From Myxococcota bacterium (GTDB lineage: Bacteria; Myxococcota_C; UBA6777): DNA of 13,050 bases. The notes under the pieces are model-generated. The model worked only from the letters and a program-made list of their open reading frames with translations. It did not search any database and was not told the origin of the DNA. Shown piece by piece: positions 1-7,261 of this stretch. Numbering within the stretch: the first letter of the stretch is position 1; every line of letters begins with the position of its first letter. Where the stretch lies: assembly GCA_023150835.1 (NCBI GenBank), contig JAKLKB010000162.1, positions 1 to 13,050 of the forward strand, written 5' to 3'. The position numbers and the translations under genes are program-made.

Positions 1-105
1 CGGGGAGAGTGGGTTCACCGTCGGGGAGAGTGGGTTCACCGTCGGGGAGAGTGGGTTCACCGTCGGGGAGAGTGGGTTCACCGTCGGGGAGAGTGGGTTC
101 ACCGT
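1..105 (-). repeat. 21-bp perfect tandem repeat, five copies, coding
   Basis: Five identical 21-base units run from the left edge to 105, so the true copy number is unknown. On the minus strand each unit encodes the heptapeptide DGEPTLP in the lipoprotein stalk. The units are identical at every base, including third codon positions. This points to recent expansion by slippage or unequal recombination. Because 21 is a multiple of 3, copy-number change would alter stalk length without breaking the frame. Confidence 0.95.
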
Positions 106-346
106 CGGGATTGCTGCCGTCGGGAGTGTTGCCGTCAGGAGTGTTGCCGTCAGGAGTGTTGCCGTCAGGAGTGTTTGTTTTTTGAGTGCATTTTTTTGCT
201 CCTTCCACCATGTTGCAGGTGTAAGTTTTGCCTTTTTTGGCGCAATCACCGTCATTTTGACATTCGTCAGCAGAGCACCCTGAGAAGAAAGGAAGGAAAA
301 GAAAAGCGAGGCATATGCTCAGAAAGAAACGGATACGAACACTCAT
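1..346 (-). CDS. Cysteine-rich lipoprotein with repeat stalk, N-terminal part (cut by window edge)
   Basis: This is the first 115 codons of a predicted secreted lipoprotein; the C-terminus lies beyond base 1. The start at 346 has an AAGGAG ribosome site about 8 bases upstream. Residues 1-23 form a signal peptide ending in FFSG before Cys24. Phe at -3 is a loose lipobox, and Ser at +2 does not suggest inner-membrane retention. Residues 24-53 carry five cysteines spaced C-x4-C-x5-C-x8-C-x8-C and end in GAKKC, exactly as in the two paralogs at 773-2407 and 2551-4194. After this comes a stalk of DGNTP repeats (5 residues) and then at least five perfect DGEPTLP repeats (7 residues) running off the edge. 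By analogy a cysteine-rich head should follow, but it is not visible. The gene has its own promoter candidate at 460-489. Function is unknown. Confidence 0.85.
   Translation of the reverse strand, partial: MSVRIRFFLSICLAFLFLPFFSGCSADECQNDGDCAKKGKTYTCNMVEGAKKCTQKTNTPDGNTPDGNTPDGNTPDGSNPDGEPTLPDGEPTLPDGEPTLPDGEPTLPDGEPTLP
106..175 (-). repeat. 15-bp imperfect tandem repeat, coding
   Basis: About four to five 15-base units directly follow the 21-base array and encode DGNTP or the variant DGSNP on the minus strand. They differ by one or a few bases, so they look older than the perfect 21-base array. Both unit types share the Asp-Gly and Pro positions, which suggests one was derived from the other. 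Confidence 0.85.
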
Positions 347-459
347 CTTGGGTTCTCCTTAGTGTTTGTTTGCTGGGAAATCCTGAGAAATCCCACTCAG
401 CACGTTTTGTGTTTGAGGCGACTTAAACGTTTTTTATTTATCGTACCGCTACAAGGGCG

Positions 460-489
460 ACTATAGAGTAAAGAACGAAAGAGCGTCAA
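460..489 (-). promoter_or_regulatory. Sigma-70-like promoter for the partial lipoprotein gene
   Basis: On the minus strand TTGACG (489-484) is followed after 18 bases by TATAGT (465-460). This is five of six matches at each box. Transcription would start near 453 and leave a leader of about 107 bases before the ATG at 346. The surroundings of the -35 box, GAAAGC-A-TTGACGCTC, are almost the same as upstream of the 952-residue lipoprotein gene at 7443-7457. Confidence 0.6.
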
Positions 490-601
490 TGCTTTCTTCT
501 GTTTTTATCAAAGCTTTTTTCTTGCGCTCGTCGAAATGTCGGAGGTAGGCTTTTTTGTAGGGCTGTTGCTCGGATCGAATGATGCGACATTGGGGAGATG
601 T

Positions 602-702
602 GTGATCGCAACGTCGGTGCGATCACCTGTGACGGCTCTGTGGTTGGGTCACAGGGGGCGGCCCCTACGATTTCCGATCGTGCGATGGGCGGATCTCGTA
701 GG
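602..702. other. Structured intergenic element with three consecutive hairpins
   Basis: Three inverted repeats sit side by side. The first is 602-610 with 618-626, a perfect 9-bp stem with a 7-base loop. The second is 627-633 with 648-654, a perfect 7-bp stem extendable by one. The third is 664-670 with 696-702, a perfect 7-bp stem around a 25-base loop. No T-run follows on either strand, so these are not standard intrinsic terminators. On the minus strand the element begins about 70 bases after the stop of the 544-residue lipoprotein. It could be a 3'-UTR structure, a small RNA or a dispersed repeat of the REP/MITE kind. No similar block follows the sister gene. Confidence 0.55.
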
Positions 703-772
703 TGTTAGACAAGCATGGAAAGGGTGGATCGGCAAGGCGAAAAGGAGGAGGGGCAGGAGGGGGAAAGGAGGA

Positions 773-2407
773 TTAGGGGAGGCAGACGCCCGCGCCACTG
801 TTGCAGGTGGTACCGGTGGGGCAGGTTTGGCCGGCTTGGGAGCAGGGGAAGACGCAGGCTTTTGCGCCTGTGGAGGGGTTGATCTCGATACAGGTCATGG
901 TGCCGCCTGTCGCGCCGTTGCAAGTCGAAGGATCGACGCCGCAATCTTTGGAGCAGACGCCGTTGGACGCACCCGTAAGACCAAGACAGAAGAGACCTTT
1001 TTGGCAGCCTTCGGTGGTGGCTTTGGTGGTGGCTTTGGAGCAGATATCGCCGAGGCCGATCGGGCCGATGGGGATTTCAGCAAGGCAAGCATCGCCGAGG
1101 TCGGTGCTGCATTCAAGGCCGATGGGGCAGGCTTTGCCGCCAGCACAGTCGGAGAAGCAACCGCCAAAGGTGGTGCCGGTGGAGGATTGGAGGCCGACGC
1201 ACTTGGTGCCGGTTCCGCAGGTTTTGCCGGGGGTGGTGCAGGTGCCTTCCCAGATCTGGATGCAGATGGCTTTGGTGCCGTTGAGGCCGATACATTGGAG
1301 TCCGCCTGCGCAAAGGCCAGCGGTGTCGATCTTATCTTTGGTGGTGTCGAGTTGTTGGCAAGCAGCGTTTTGTTGGAGGGAACCGGCCCAACGGCAAGCA
1401 CCGCCGCCGCTGTTGAGGGTGAGGCACTCTGCGCTGCCGGGGCAAGTGGAGGTGGGGCCGGGGGTGCATTTTTTAAGGCAGTAGGAGACGGTGCCACCGT
1501 TGCCATCGTCGAAGCCAACGCAGACGTCATCGTTGCCGCAACCTTTGACGCCACCGCATTTTTCGAGGGTACCGACGATGGTTTGCTCGATGCAGGTGCC
1601 GGTGTTGGGATCGCAAGCGAGGGGTTTGGCAGCGCCACGATCGCAGAGTTTGAGGGGTTCGCTGTTGTCGTTTTCGCGGTTGCAAGGATCGCCGACGTTT
1701 TTCTTGATGTCGGGCTTGGTGCATTTTTGGGTGGTGGTGCTGCAATAGAGGTCGACGTTGGGGGTGGTGGTGTCTTCTTTACAGCGGGCTTGGCTTTTGT
1801 TTCCGAAGCCGCAGGCTTGGCCTTCGGTGGCGTTGTTGTTGAGGCAAACGCTGACGCTACCGTCTTGGGTGACGACTTCGCAGTTGGTGCGGCCATCGGT
1901 GTTTGCGGCGCAGACGGCTTGGTTGTCGGTGCAATCTTGGAAGCAGCGAGCTTCGGTTTGAGTGATGCCAAGGCAGATCAAGCCAGCTTGGCAGGTGCCT
2001 GTGGGGCTGCCTTGTATTGGGATGCAGGTGTTGAAAGAGCTGCCTCTGAGGGAGGTTTCAGTGGGTGGGGCTTCGATGGGTGAGGCTTCGATGGAGGTTT
2101 CGATGGGTGGGGCTTCGATGGAGGCTTTATCGTCCGATGGAAGGGCTTCATCGTCAGGATGGGTGGTGTTTTTATCAATATGGGCGGCTTCGCCGTCGGG
2201 AGGTGCTTCGCCGTCGGAGGGAGTGTCGGAGGAGCGGGTCGTGTCTACGCATTTTTTGGCTCCACCCACGAAGCGGCAGGCATAACCTTTTTGTAAGCTC
2301 CCGCAATCGCGGTCGTGTTGGCAATCATCGGAAGAACATCCGACGAAGAGGTTTGGGGTGACGACCGCCAAACTTCCGAGAAGAAAAAAGCGCAGTAAGA
2401 GGAACAT
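773..2407 (-). CDS. Cysteine-rich repeat lipoprotein, 544 residues (paralog of the gene at 2551-4194)
   Basis: Predicted exported lipoprotein. The start at 2407 is preferred over an upstream ATG at 2440 because it has a GGGGGAG ribosome site and places a clean signal peptide at the N-terminus (residues 1-23, FVG before Cys24). Residues 24-53 are the five-cysteine module shared with the neighbours. Residues 54-132 form a Pro/Glu/Asp-rich stalk containing IEAPP/IETS repeats. Residues 133-544 are disulfide-type modules with recurring CxxGLxC and CxxxC patterns. I count 53 cysteines, so 52 remain after lipidation, an even number consistent with full pairing. The last 412 residues match the sister protein with about 30 differences, 17 of them in residues 428-485. 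The modules loosely recall the cysteine-rich repeats often labelled Dickkopf-N-like in myxobacteria, but I cannot assign a Pfam family. Role unknown; probably cell-surface or outer-membrane. Confidence 0.93.
   Translation of the reverse strand: MFLLLRFFLLGSLAVVTPNLFVGCSSDDCQHDRDCGSLQKGYACRFVGGAKKCVDTTRSSDTPSDGEAPPDGEAAHIDKNTTHPDDEALPSDDKASIEAPPIETSIEASPIEAPPTETSLRGSSFNTCIPIQGSPTGTCQAGLICLGITQTEARCFQDCTDNQAVCAANTDGRTNCEVVTQDGSVSVCLNNNATEGQACGFGNKSQARCKEDTTTPNVDLYCSTTTQKCTKPDIKKNVGDPCNRENDNSEPLKLCDRGAAKPLACDPNTGTCIEQTIVGTLEKCGGVKGCGNDDVCVGFDDGNGGTVSYCLKKCTPGPTSTCPGSAECLTLNSGGGACRWAGSLQQNAACQQLDTTKDKIDTAGLCAGGLQCIGLNGTKAICIQIWEGTCTTPGKTCGTGTKCVGLQSSTGTTFGGCFSDCAGGKACPIGLECSTDLGDACLAEIPIGPIGLGDICSKATTKATTEGCQKGLFCLGLTGASNGVCSKDCGVDPSTCNGATGGTMTCIEINPSTGAKACVFPCSQAGQTCPTGTTCNSGAGVCLP
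2051..2125 (-). repeat. Degenerate 12/15-bp coding repeat in lipoprotein stalk
   Basis: Units of 15 and 12 bases built on a CGATGG(G)TGG(G)GCTT core encode alternating IEAPP, IETS, IEASP and IEAPP on the minus strand (residues 95-119). All units are multiples of 3. The motif is unrelated to the DGTP and DGEPTLP repeats in the sister stalks. Confidence 0.75.
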
Positions 2408-2508
2408 GTTCGTTCTCCCCCGTGTTTTCAGGGTTTCCAACCATTTCGTGGGCAGGTTTCGTGGGTGTTAGATTGGCATGGAAGGGGTGGATCTGCAAGG
2501 CGAAAAAA

Positions 2509-2540
2509 GGGTAGCGGAGGATGAGGGTAGCGGAGGATGA
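2509..2540. repeat. 16-bp perfect tandem duplication, intergenic
   Basis: A 16-base unit, GGGTAGCGGAGGATGA, is present twice in direct succession just downstream (minus sense) of the stop at 2551. The gap 2408-2550 between the two paralogs otherwise shows no clear promoter. The 544-residue gene may therefore be read through from the gene before it. Confidence 0.85.
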
Positions 2541-2550
2541 GAGCAGGGGA

Positions 2551-4194
2551 TTAGGGGAGGCAGACGCCCGCGCCACTGTTGCAGGTGGTGCCGGTGGGGC
2601 AGGTTTGGCCGGCTTGGGAGCAGGGGAAGACGCAGGCTTTTGCGCCCGAGGAGGGGTTGATCTCGATACAGGTCATGGTGCCGCCTGTAGCGCCGTTGCA
2701 AGCCGAAGGATCGACGCCGCAATCTTTGGAGCAGACGCCTTTGGGGGCTTGGGGGAGGCCAAGGCAGAAGAGACCTTTTTGGCAGCCTTCGGTGGCGACT
2801 TTGGTGGTGTCGGTGGAGCAGACGCCGCCGAGAGCAACGGGACCGATGGGGGCTTCACCAAGGCAAGCATCGCCGAGGCTGCTGCTGCACTCAAGGCCGG
2901 TGGGGCAGGCTTTGCCACCAGCGCAGTCAGAGAAGCAACCGCCAAAGGTGGTGCCGGAGGTGGATTGGAGGCCGACGCACTTGGTGCCGGTTCCGCAGGT
3001 TTTACCGGGAGTGGTGCAGGTGCCTTCCCAGATCTGGATGCAGATGGGTTTGGTGCCGTTGAGGCCGATACATTGGAGTCCGCCTGCGCAAAGGCCGGCG
3101 GTATCGATCTTGTCTTTGGTGGTGTCGAGTTGTTGGCAAGCCGCGTTTTGCTGGAGGGAACCAGCCCAACGGCAAGCGCCGCCGCCGCTGTTGAGGGTGA
3201 GGCACTCAGCGTTGCCGGGGCAGGTGGAGGTGGGGCCGGGGGTGCATTTTTTGAGGCAGTAGGAGACGGTCGCGCCGTTGCCATCGTCGAAACCGACGCA
3301 GACGTCATCGTTGCCGCAGCCTTTGACGCCACCGCATTTTTCGAGGGTGCCGACGATGGTTTGCTCGATGCAGGTGCCGGTGTTGGGATCGCAAGCGAGG
3401 GGCTTGGTCGCGCCACGATCACAGAGTTTGAGGGGTTCGCTGTTGTCGTTTTCGCGGTTGCAAGGATCACCGACGTTTTTCTTGATGTCGGGCTTGGTGC
3501 ATTTTTGGGTGGTGGCGCTGCAATAGAGGTCGACGTTGGGGGTGTTGGCGTCTTCTTTACAGCGGGCTTGGCTTTTGTTTCCGAAGCCGCAGGCTTGGCC
3601 TTCGGTGGCGTTGTTGTTGAGGCAAACGCTGACGCTGCCGTCTTGTGTGACGACTTCGCAGTTGGTGCGGCCATCGGTGTTGGCGGCGCAGACGGCTTGG
3701 TTGCTGGTGCAATCTTGGAAGCAGCGGGCTTCGGTTTGGGTGATGCCGAGGCAGATCAAGCCAGCTTGGCAGGTGCCTGTGGGGTTGCCTTGTTGTTGGG
3801 TGCAGATGTCACCCACGGAACCTGTGCCGACGGGGGTTTCACCGGGGGTTTCGGTGGGTGGGTTTTCGGTGATGACTTCGCCGTCGGGCTTGGGGCCTTC
3901 GGTGGTGCCGTCGGGAGTACCGTCGGGGGTACCGTCGGGAGTGCCGTCGGGTTTGGTGCCGTCGGGGGTACCATCGGCGGTGGTGCCATCGGGGCTGCCG
4001 TCAGCGACGGTACCGTCGGTGGTGTTGGTAACGCATTTTTTTGCGCCACTGGTGAGTTTGCAGACGAGGTTTGCGCCTTTTTTGGTGCAATCGGCGTTGG
4101 TTTGGCACTCATCGGCGCTACAACCCGTGTAGAGGCCGGAGGCGACGACGAGTCCAAACATCGCCGTCAGAAAAAAACGAACAGAACGAGACAT
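2551..4194 (-). CDS. Cysteine-rich repeat lipoprotein, 547 residues
   Basis: Predicted exported lipoprotein with AAAGGAGA before the ATG at 4194. This start is chosen over the longer frame to 4347, whose extra residues do not look like a signal peptide. Residues 1-24 are the signal (LYTG before Cys25; Tyr at -3 is unusual). Residues 25-54 are the shared five-cysteine module ending in GAKKC. Residues 55-135 are a stalk dominated by DGTP repeats. Residues 136-547 are cysteine-rich modules about 93% identical to the downstream paralog. I count 53 cysteines, leaving 52 after lipidation. No enzymatic motif is visible; the architecture of anchor, stalk and disulfide-rich head suggests a surface binding or structural protein. 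It has its own promoter candidate at 4291-4319, placed just after a hairpin that may end the preceding transcript. Confidence 0.94.
   Translation of the reverse strand: MSRSVRFFLTAMFGLVVASGLYTGCSADECQTNADCTKKGANLVCKLTSGAKKCVTNTTDGTVADGSPDGTTADGTPDGTKPDGTPDGTPDGTPDGTTEGPKPDGEVITENPPTETPGETPVGTGSVGDICTQQQGNPTGTCQAGLICLGITQTEARCFQDCTSNQAVCAANTDGRTNCEVVTQDGSVSVCLNNNATEGQACGFGNKSQARCKEDANTPNVDLYCSATTQKCTKPDIKKNVGDPCNRENDNSEPLKLCDRGATKPLACDPNTGTCIEQTIVGTLEKCGGVKGCGNDDVCVGFDDGNGATVSYCLKKCTPGPTSTCPGNAECLTLNSGGGACRWAGSLQQNAACQQLDTTKDKIDTAGLCAGGLQCIGLNGTKPICIQIWEGTCTTPGKTCGTGTKCVGLQSTSGTTFGGCFSDCAGGKACPTGLECSSSLGDACLGEAPIGPVALGGVCSTDTTKVATEGCQKGLFCLGLPQAPKGVCSKDCGVDPSACNGATGGTMTCIEINPSSGAKACVFPCSQAGQTCPTGTTCNSGAGVCLP
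3895..4017 (-). repeat. 12/15-bp coding tandem repeat (DGTP stalk)
   Basis: A run of 12- and 15-base units encodes DGTP, DGTTA, DGTKP and DGSP variants at residues 60-100 of the 547-residue lipoprotein. Units are in frame and imperfect. The same Asp-Gly theme appears with a different unit length in the partial gene at 1-346. Confidence 0.85.
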
Positions 4195-4290
4195 ACGAGA
4201 TTCTCCTTTGCTTGGGGTCCATCCAAAGCTCCGAATTTTCTTGCATCGTGAGCTTTGTGGAGGGGTCAGTGTTTGCCACCGAGTTGGGTG

Positions 4291-4319
4291 ATTCAACGCG
4301 GGAACGTGTGGAAAGTCAA
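4291..4319 (-). promoter_or_regulatory. Sigma-70-like promoter for the 547-residue lipoprotein gene
   Basis: On the minus strand TTGACT (4319-4314) is followed after 17 bases by TTGAAT (4296-4291). This is five of six and four of six matches to the consensus boxes with ideal spacing. It would give a leader of about 90 bases before the ATG at 4194. Confidence 0.55.
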
Positions 4320-4333
4320 GTCTTTTTTCGCGT

Positions 4334-4365
4334 CCCCCCAAGGACAAACATCAGTCCTCGGGGGG
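4334..4365 (-). terminator. Stable hairpin after the 952-residue lipoprotein gene (terminator-like, no U-run)
   Basis: Bases 4334-4345 pair with 4354-4365 across an 8-base loop. Read on the minus strand this is a 12-bp stem with one G-U pair. Read on the plus strand the same position is an A-C mismatch, so the structure favours the minus transcript. It begins about 38 bases after the stop at 4403 and sits 14 bases before the -35 box of the next gene. There is no T-run after it, so it may act as a weak terminator, an RNA-end stabiliser, or with Rho. Confidence 0.5.
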
Positions 4366-4402
4366 GGAGCGAAGGTGTGATGAAAGAGAGACAAGTGATG
4401 GT

Positions 4403-7261
4403 TTAGTTGCAAGCGGTGACGATGCAAGTTTTGTCGATGCAAACGCCGCCACGGGTGGTACATTCTTGTTCTTTGGCGGAGCCGACACAATCGCCGACGT
4501 TTCCGATGGAGATCTCGCGGCATTGGCCGTAAGCGCAGGAAGAGGTTTTGCAGCGGAGTCGGTCGGTGACTTGGCAGATCTCGAGGCAGGCTCCACGGCT
4601 AGGTTCGCTGGCACTTGCGGGCAAGCAGAGATGTTTGTTGAGTCCGTATTTTTTGCAGTCGACGTTGTCTTTGATGGTTTTGCCATCGACACCGGGGAGG
4701 AGTTGACATTCGACTTGGCAAGTGCGTTTTTGGCCGATAAAGGGGGCGCGAGCGCAGATGATGGGTTTGCTGTCTTGTTGTGCGAGACAATCGTCGAAGT
4801 CGGGAGCGCCTGTGCTGCCGAGGCAGTTTTCACCGAGTTTTTTGGTCTGTGGGGGGACGACGCGGCAGACGCCGCCGCCGTTGGTGAGGGTGAGGCAGCT
4901 TGCGCCTTTGCATTGGGGGTTTTCGATGGCGCCGGGGTCGCAGTTGGGAGAGCAAAGAGGGCCAGCAGTAGAATCGCTGGAGAAGAGGATGCAGATCATG
5001 CCATCTTTGCAGGCTTTTCCGGCTTGGTCGCAACGGTCGCCGTAGTCGAGGACTTTTTGGCCGCCTTGATCGATGCAAGCGCCGTCGCCTGTGAGGCCGT
5101 TGGCGTTGCTGAGGACGACGCAGCGTTTGCTTGCGCCGTCGGTGCAGATATCGTTGTCCCAGTCGCCGTTGGCGGGTTTACTGGTGCAGGGATCGCATTT
5201 TCGGTAGCAAGTAGCGCGGACGCCTGTGTTGAGGCAAACGTAGCCGTCTTTGCAGGAAGCTCCGTTGATGGGGTCAGAGCCACAATCTTGGCCGCCGCCG
5301 AGGGTTTTGGGTCGATTGGGTAGGCAAGCGCCGTCATAGGAAACGCCGTTGATGATGGTGGAGCCGGAGAGTTGGACGCAAGCACCTCCGCTGCATTGGT
5401 CTTTGTTATTGCCTTCTGCGTCGCTTTTGCAGGTTTGGCAGCGAGAGAGACAGAATGCGCCTGGGTCACCGAAGTTGACGCAGATCAAACCTTCACCACA
5501 GCTGGGGCCTGTGTCGCAGCGTTCGCCAGCTTTGGCGATTTTACGGCAGAAGGCAAAGGCGAAGGTAGAGGAGGGTTTTTCGCATTTGTCGCCAGCGCTA
5601 CACTCGGGGTTGTTGTCCTTGCCTTTGTTTTCGTCGCACTGTTTAACACAGAAAGAAGTGGTTTCGGTGAAGGAAACACAACGAAGCGACTTGGTTTGAT
5701 CACAGCGCATATTGCTGGTGTTGCAGACTTTTCCGACTTCGGTGACGGAGGCGGGTGGCAAGCAGAGTCCTTCGGTGGCTCCGAAGGCGATGGCGCAGGA
5801 TTCACCGCCTGCTTTGTCGCAAACGGTGTCCGCATTGTCACGGGTACACTTGCGCTTGCAAGTGCCTTCATCGCAGACAAGGCCAGAGAGGCAGTTGGTT
5901 TCGGTGGCTTGGGCGCTACAGACTTCAAAGTTGCAGCGAGGGCCGGGGTCGACTTTGGGGAGGCAGAAGGAGGAGGTGGTGTTGAGGGGGGTGCAGACGG
6001 TAGGGCTTTGGCAGTCGAAGAGGTTGGCGCAGCGTTTTCGGCAGAAGCCAGCGGTGCGTTCGATATCGGAGACGATACAGCTAAGGTTTTGTGTAGTGTC
6101 ACAAAATTCTTGAACGGTGGCGTCGCAAGTTTGGTCAGCCCCTTTGACAAGGCCGCAGATCTTGGATTTTCCTGCGCCTTGGTCGAGGCATTTTTCGTTG
6201 CTGCCGCAGTCGGAGTTTTGGGAGCAAGGGGTGTAGCAATAGCCGCGATCTTCGATGCCGTTGACGACACAAGCGAGGCCGAGGTCGCAAGCGGTGACGG
6301 TGGAGGTGGTACCTTTGCAAAGAGCGCCTCTACGGAGTCCTTCGGGGTAGCAGATCTTGCGTTTTTGGGCATCTTTGGGGACGTCGGTGCAGAACTCGAT
6401 GCCGCAGTCGGAGTCGGCGTTGCAGGTGCGTTCACAAAAGCCCGATGTGGGGGGATCAGTGGAGACACAGGTGAGTCCGGTTTGGCAGGCTTTGGTGGCT
6501 CCACCGGAGATGGAGCATTGGGCTTTGAGGGGGAGTTTGGTGGCGTCGCAGGCTTTTTTGCCTTGGAATTCTTCGCACTTGACGTTGGAGCCGCAGTCCC
6601 CATCGGCGTTGCAGGTTTTGAGGCAGTAGCCGTTTCCGCTCAAGCCGTTGAGGATGCAGACAAGTCCGGGTTGACAGGGCTTGGTTTCGCTGCCGAATTT
6701 GCAGAGGCCGCCGAAGGGGATATCGGTGGAGCCTTCGACGATATCTTTGGGATCGGTGGAGGTTTTGCAGCGGTCGATGCCGGTTTTGTCTTTGTAGCAG
6801 AAGGCTTGTTTGTTGAGGCCGAGTTCAAGGCAAGAAGCGCCGTTGACGCAGGATTTGGCGGGGGTATCGCCGTTTTTGCAGAGACCACCGATAGCGACGA
6901 GCGGGCCGCCCGTGGTGGTTTGTCCGCCGCATCCGTTTTTCAGACAGCCGGGAGGGCAATCGGGGTTGATGTTTTCGGGGGTGGGTTCGGGTTGTGGGCC
7001 ATCGATGTCTTTTTCGGTGTTGATCTCGCTACCATCGGAGTTGGTTTCGGAGTTGGTTTCGGAGGGATTTTTTTCGATATCGCCTTCAACGGAGCCGTCG
7101 TTGTCAGGGACGCATTGTTTGTCGGCGGAGCAGCGTTGACCAGAGGGGCAGGGTTTGCTGTCGTTGCAGAGTTCGTTGGGGCAGCCTTGGAGCCAAGGGG
7201 AGGCAGAGAGCAACAAAAGGAGAGAAAGTGGCGCGAGAGCGCGCACAAAGAATCGGTTCAT
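4403..7261 (-). CDS. Large cysteine-rich repeat lipoprotein, 952 residues
   Basis: Predicted exported lipoprotein and the largest member of the cluster. The start at 7261 has AGGA about nine bases upstream. Residues 1-26 are a signal peptide with WLQG before Cys27, a good lipobox; Pro is at +2. A short module with four more cysteines (to Cys50) is followed by an acidic Asn/Ser/Glu stalk (about residues 51-104, including SETN repeats). The rest is roughly ten or more modules of 45-60 residues with the pattern C-xxGLx-C, then G-x-C-xxx-C, then DCG-x-C. I count 105 cysteines, leaving 104 after lipidation, consistent with complete pairing. The modules are much more diverged from each other than the two 5' neighbours are from one another, so this looks like the older member. 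No catalytic motif is visible. Function unknown; surface location is inferred. Confidence 0.94.
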   Translation of the reverse strand: MNRFFVRALAPLSLLLLLSASPWLQGCPNELCNDSKPCPSGQRCSADKQCVPDNDGSVEGDIEKNPSETNSETNSDGSEINTEKDIDGPQPEPTPENINPDCPPGCLKNGCGGQTTTGGPLVAIGGLCKNGDTPAKSCVNGASCLELGLNKQAFCYKDKTGIDRCKTSTDPKDIVEGSTDIPFGGLCKFGSETKPCQPGLVCILNGLSGNGYCLKTCNADGDCGSNVKCEEFQGKKACDATKLPLKAQCSISGGATKACQTGLTCVSTDPPTSGFCERTCNADSDCGIEFCTDVPKDAQKRKICYPEGLRRGALCKGTTSTVTACDLGLACVVNGIEDRGYCYTPCSQNSDCGSNEKCLDQGAGKSKICGLVKGADQTCDATVQEFCDTTQNLSCIVSDIERTAGFCRKRCANLFDCQSPTVCTPLNTTSSFCLPKVDPGPRCNFEVCSAQATETNCLSGLVCDEGTCKRKCTRDNADTVCDKAGGESCAIAFGATEGLCLPPASVTEVGKVCNTSNMRCDQTKSLRCVSFTETTSFCVKQCDENKGKDNNPECSAGDKCEKPSSTFAFAFCRKIAKAGERCDTGPSCGEGLICVNFGDPGAFCLSRCQTCKSDAEGNNKDQCSGGACVQLSGSTIINGVSYDGACLPNRPKTLGGGQDCGSDPINGASCKDGYVCLNTGVRATCYRKCDPCTSKPANGDWDNDICTDGASKRCVVLSNANGLTGDGACIDQGGQKVLDYGDRCDQAGKACKDGMICILFSSDSTAGPLCSPNCDPGAIENPQCKGASCLTLTNGGGVCRVVPPQTKKLGENCLGSTGAPDFDDCLAQQDSKPIICARAPFIGQKRTCQVECQLLPGVDGKTIKDNVDCKKYGLNKHLCLPASASEPSRGACLEICQVTDRLRCKTSSCAYGQCREISIGNVGDCVGSAKEQECTTRGGVCIDKTCIVTACN

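Larger units (their letters stand above)
347..772. other. Gene-free interval between two lipoprotein genes
   Basis: This 426-base gap lies between the stop of the 544-residue lipoprotein and the start of the partial one. It contains the promoter candidate at 460-489, a roughly 100-base leader, and the hairpin-rich element at 602-702. Bases about 690-755 resemble about 2455-2506, the corresponding 3' flank of the next paralog. I see no supported reading frame in it. Confidence 0.7.

Noticed and set aside
1-175. Tandem repeat considered as a CRISPR array
   Set aside because: The units are contiguous with no unique spacers and translate into a regular in-frame peptide repeat.
536-2083. Long plus-strand reading frame of 515 codons opposite the 544-residue lipoprotein gene
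   Set aside because: It is Gly/Ala-rich, has no ribosome site or recognisable domain, and lies antisense to a gene with a clear signal peptide and a close paralog. It is an effect of codon use on the opposite strand.
2521-4251. Long plus-strand reading frame of 576 codons opposite the 547-residue lipoprotein gene
   Set aside because: It has the same Gly/Ala-rich antisense character as the 515-codon frame. Its similarity to that frame only reflects the duplicated gene beneath.
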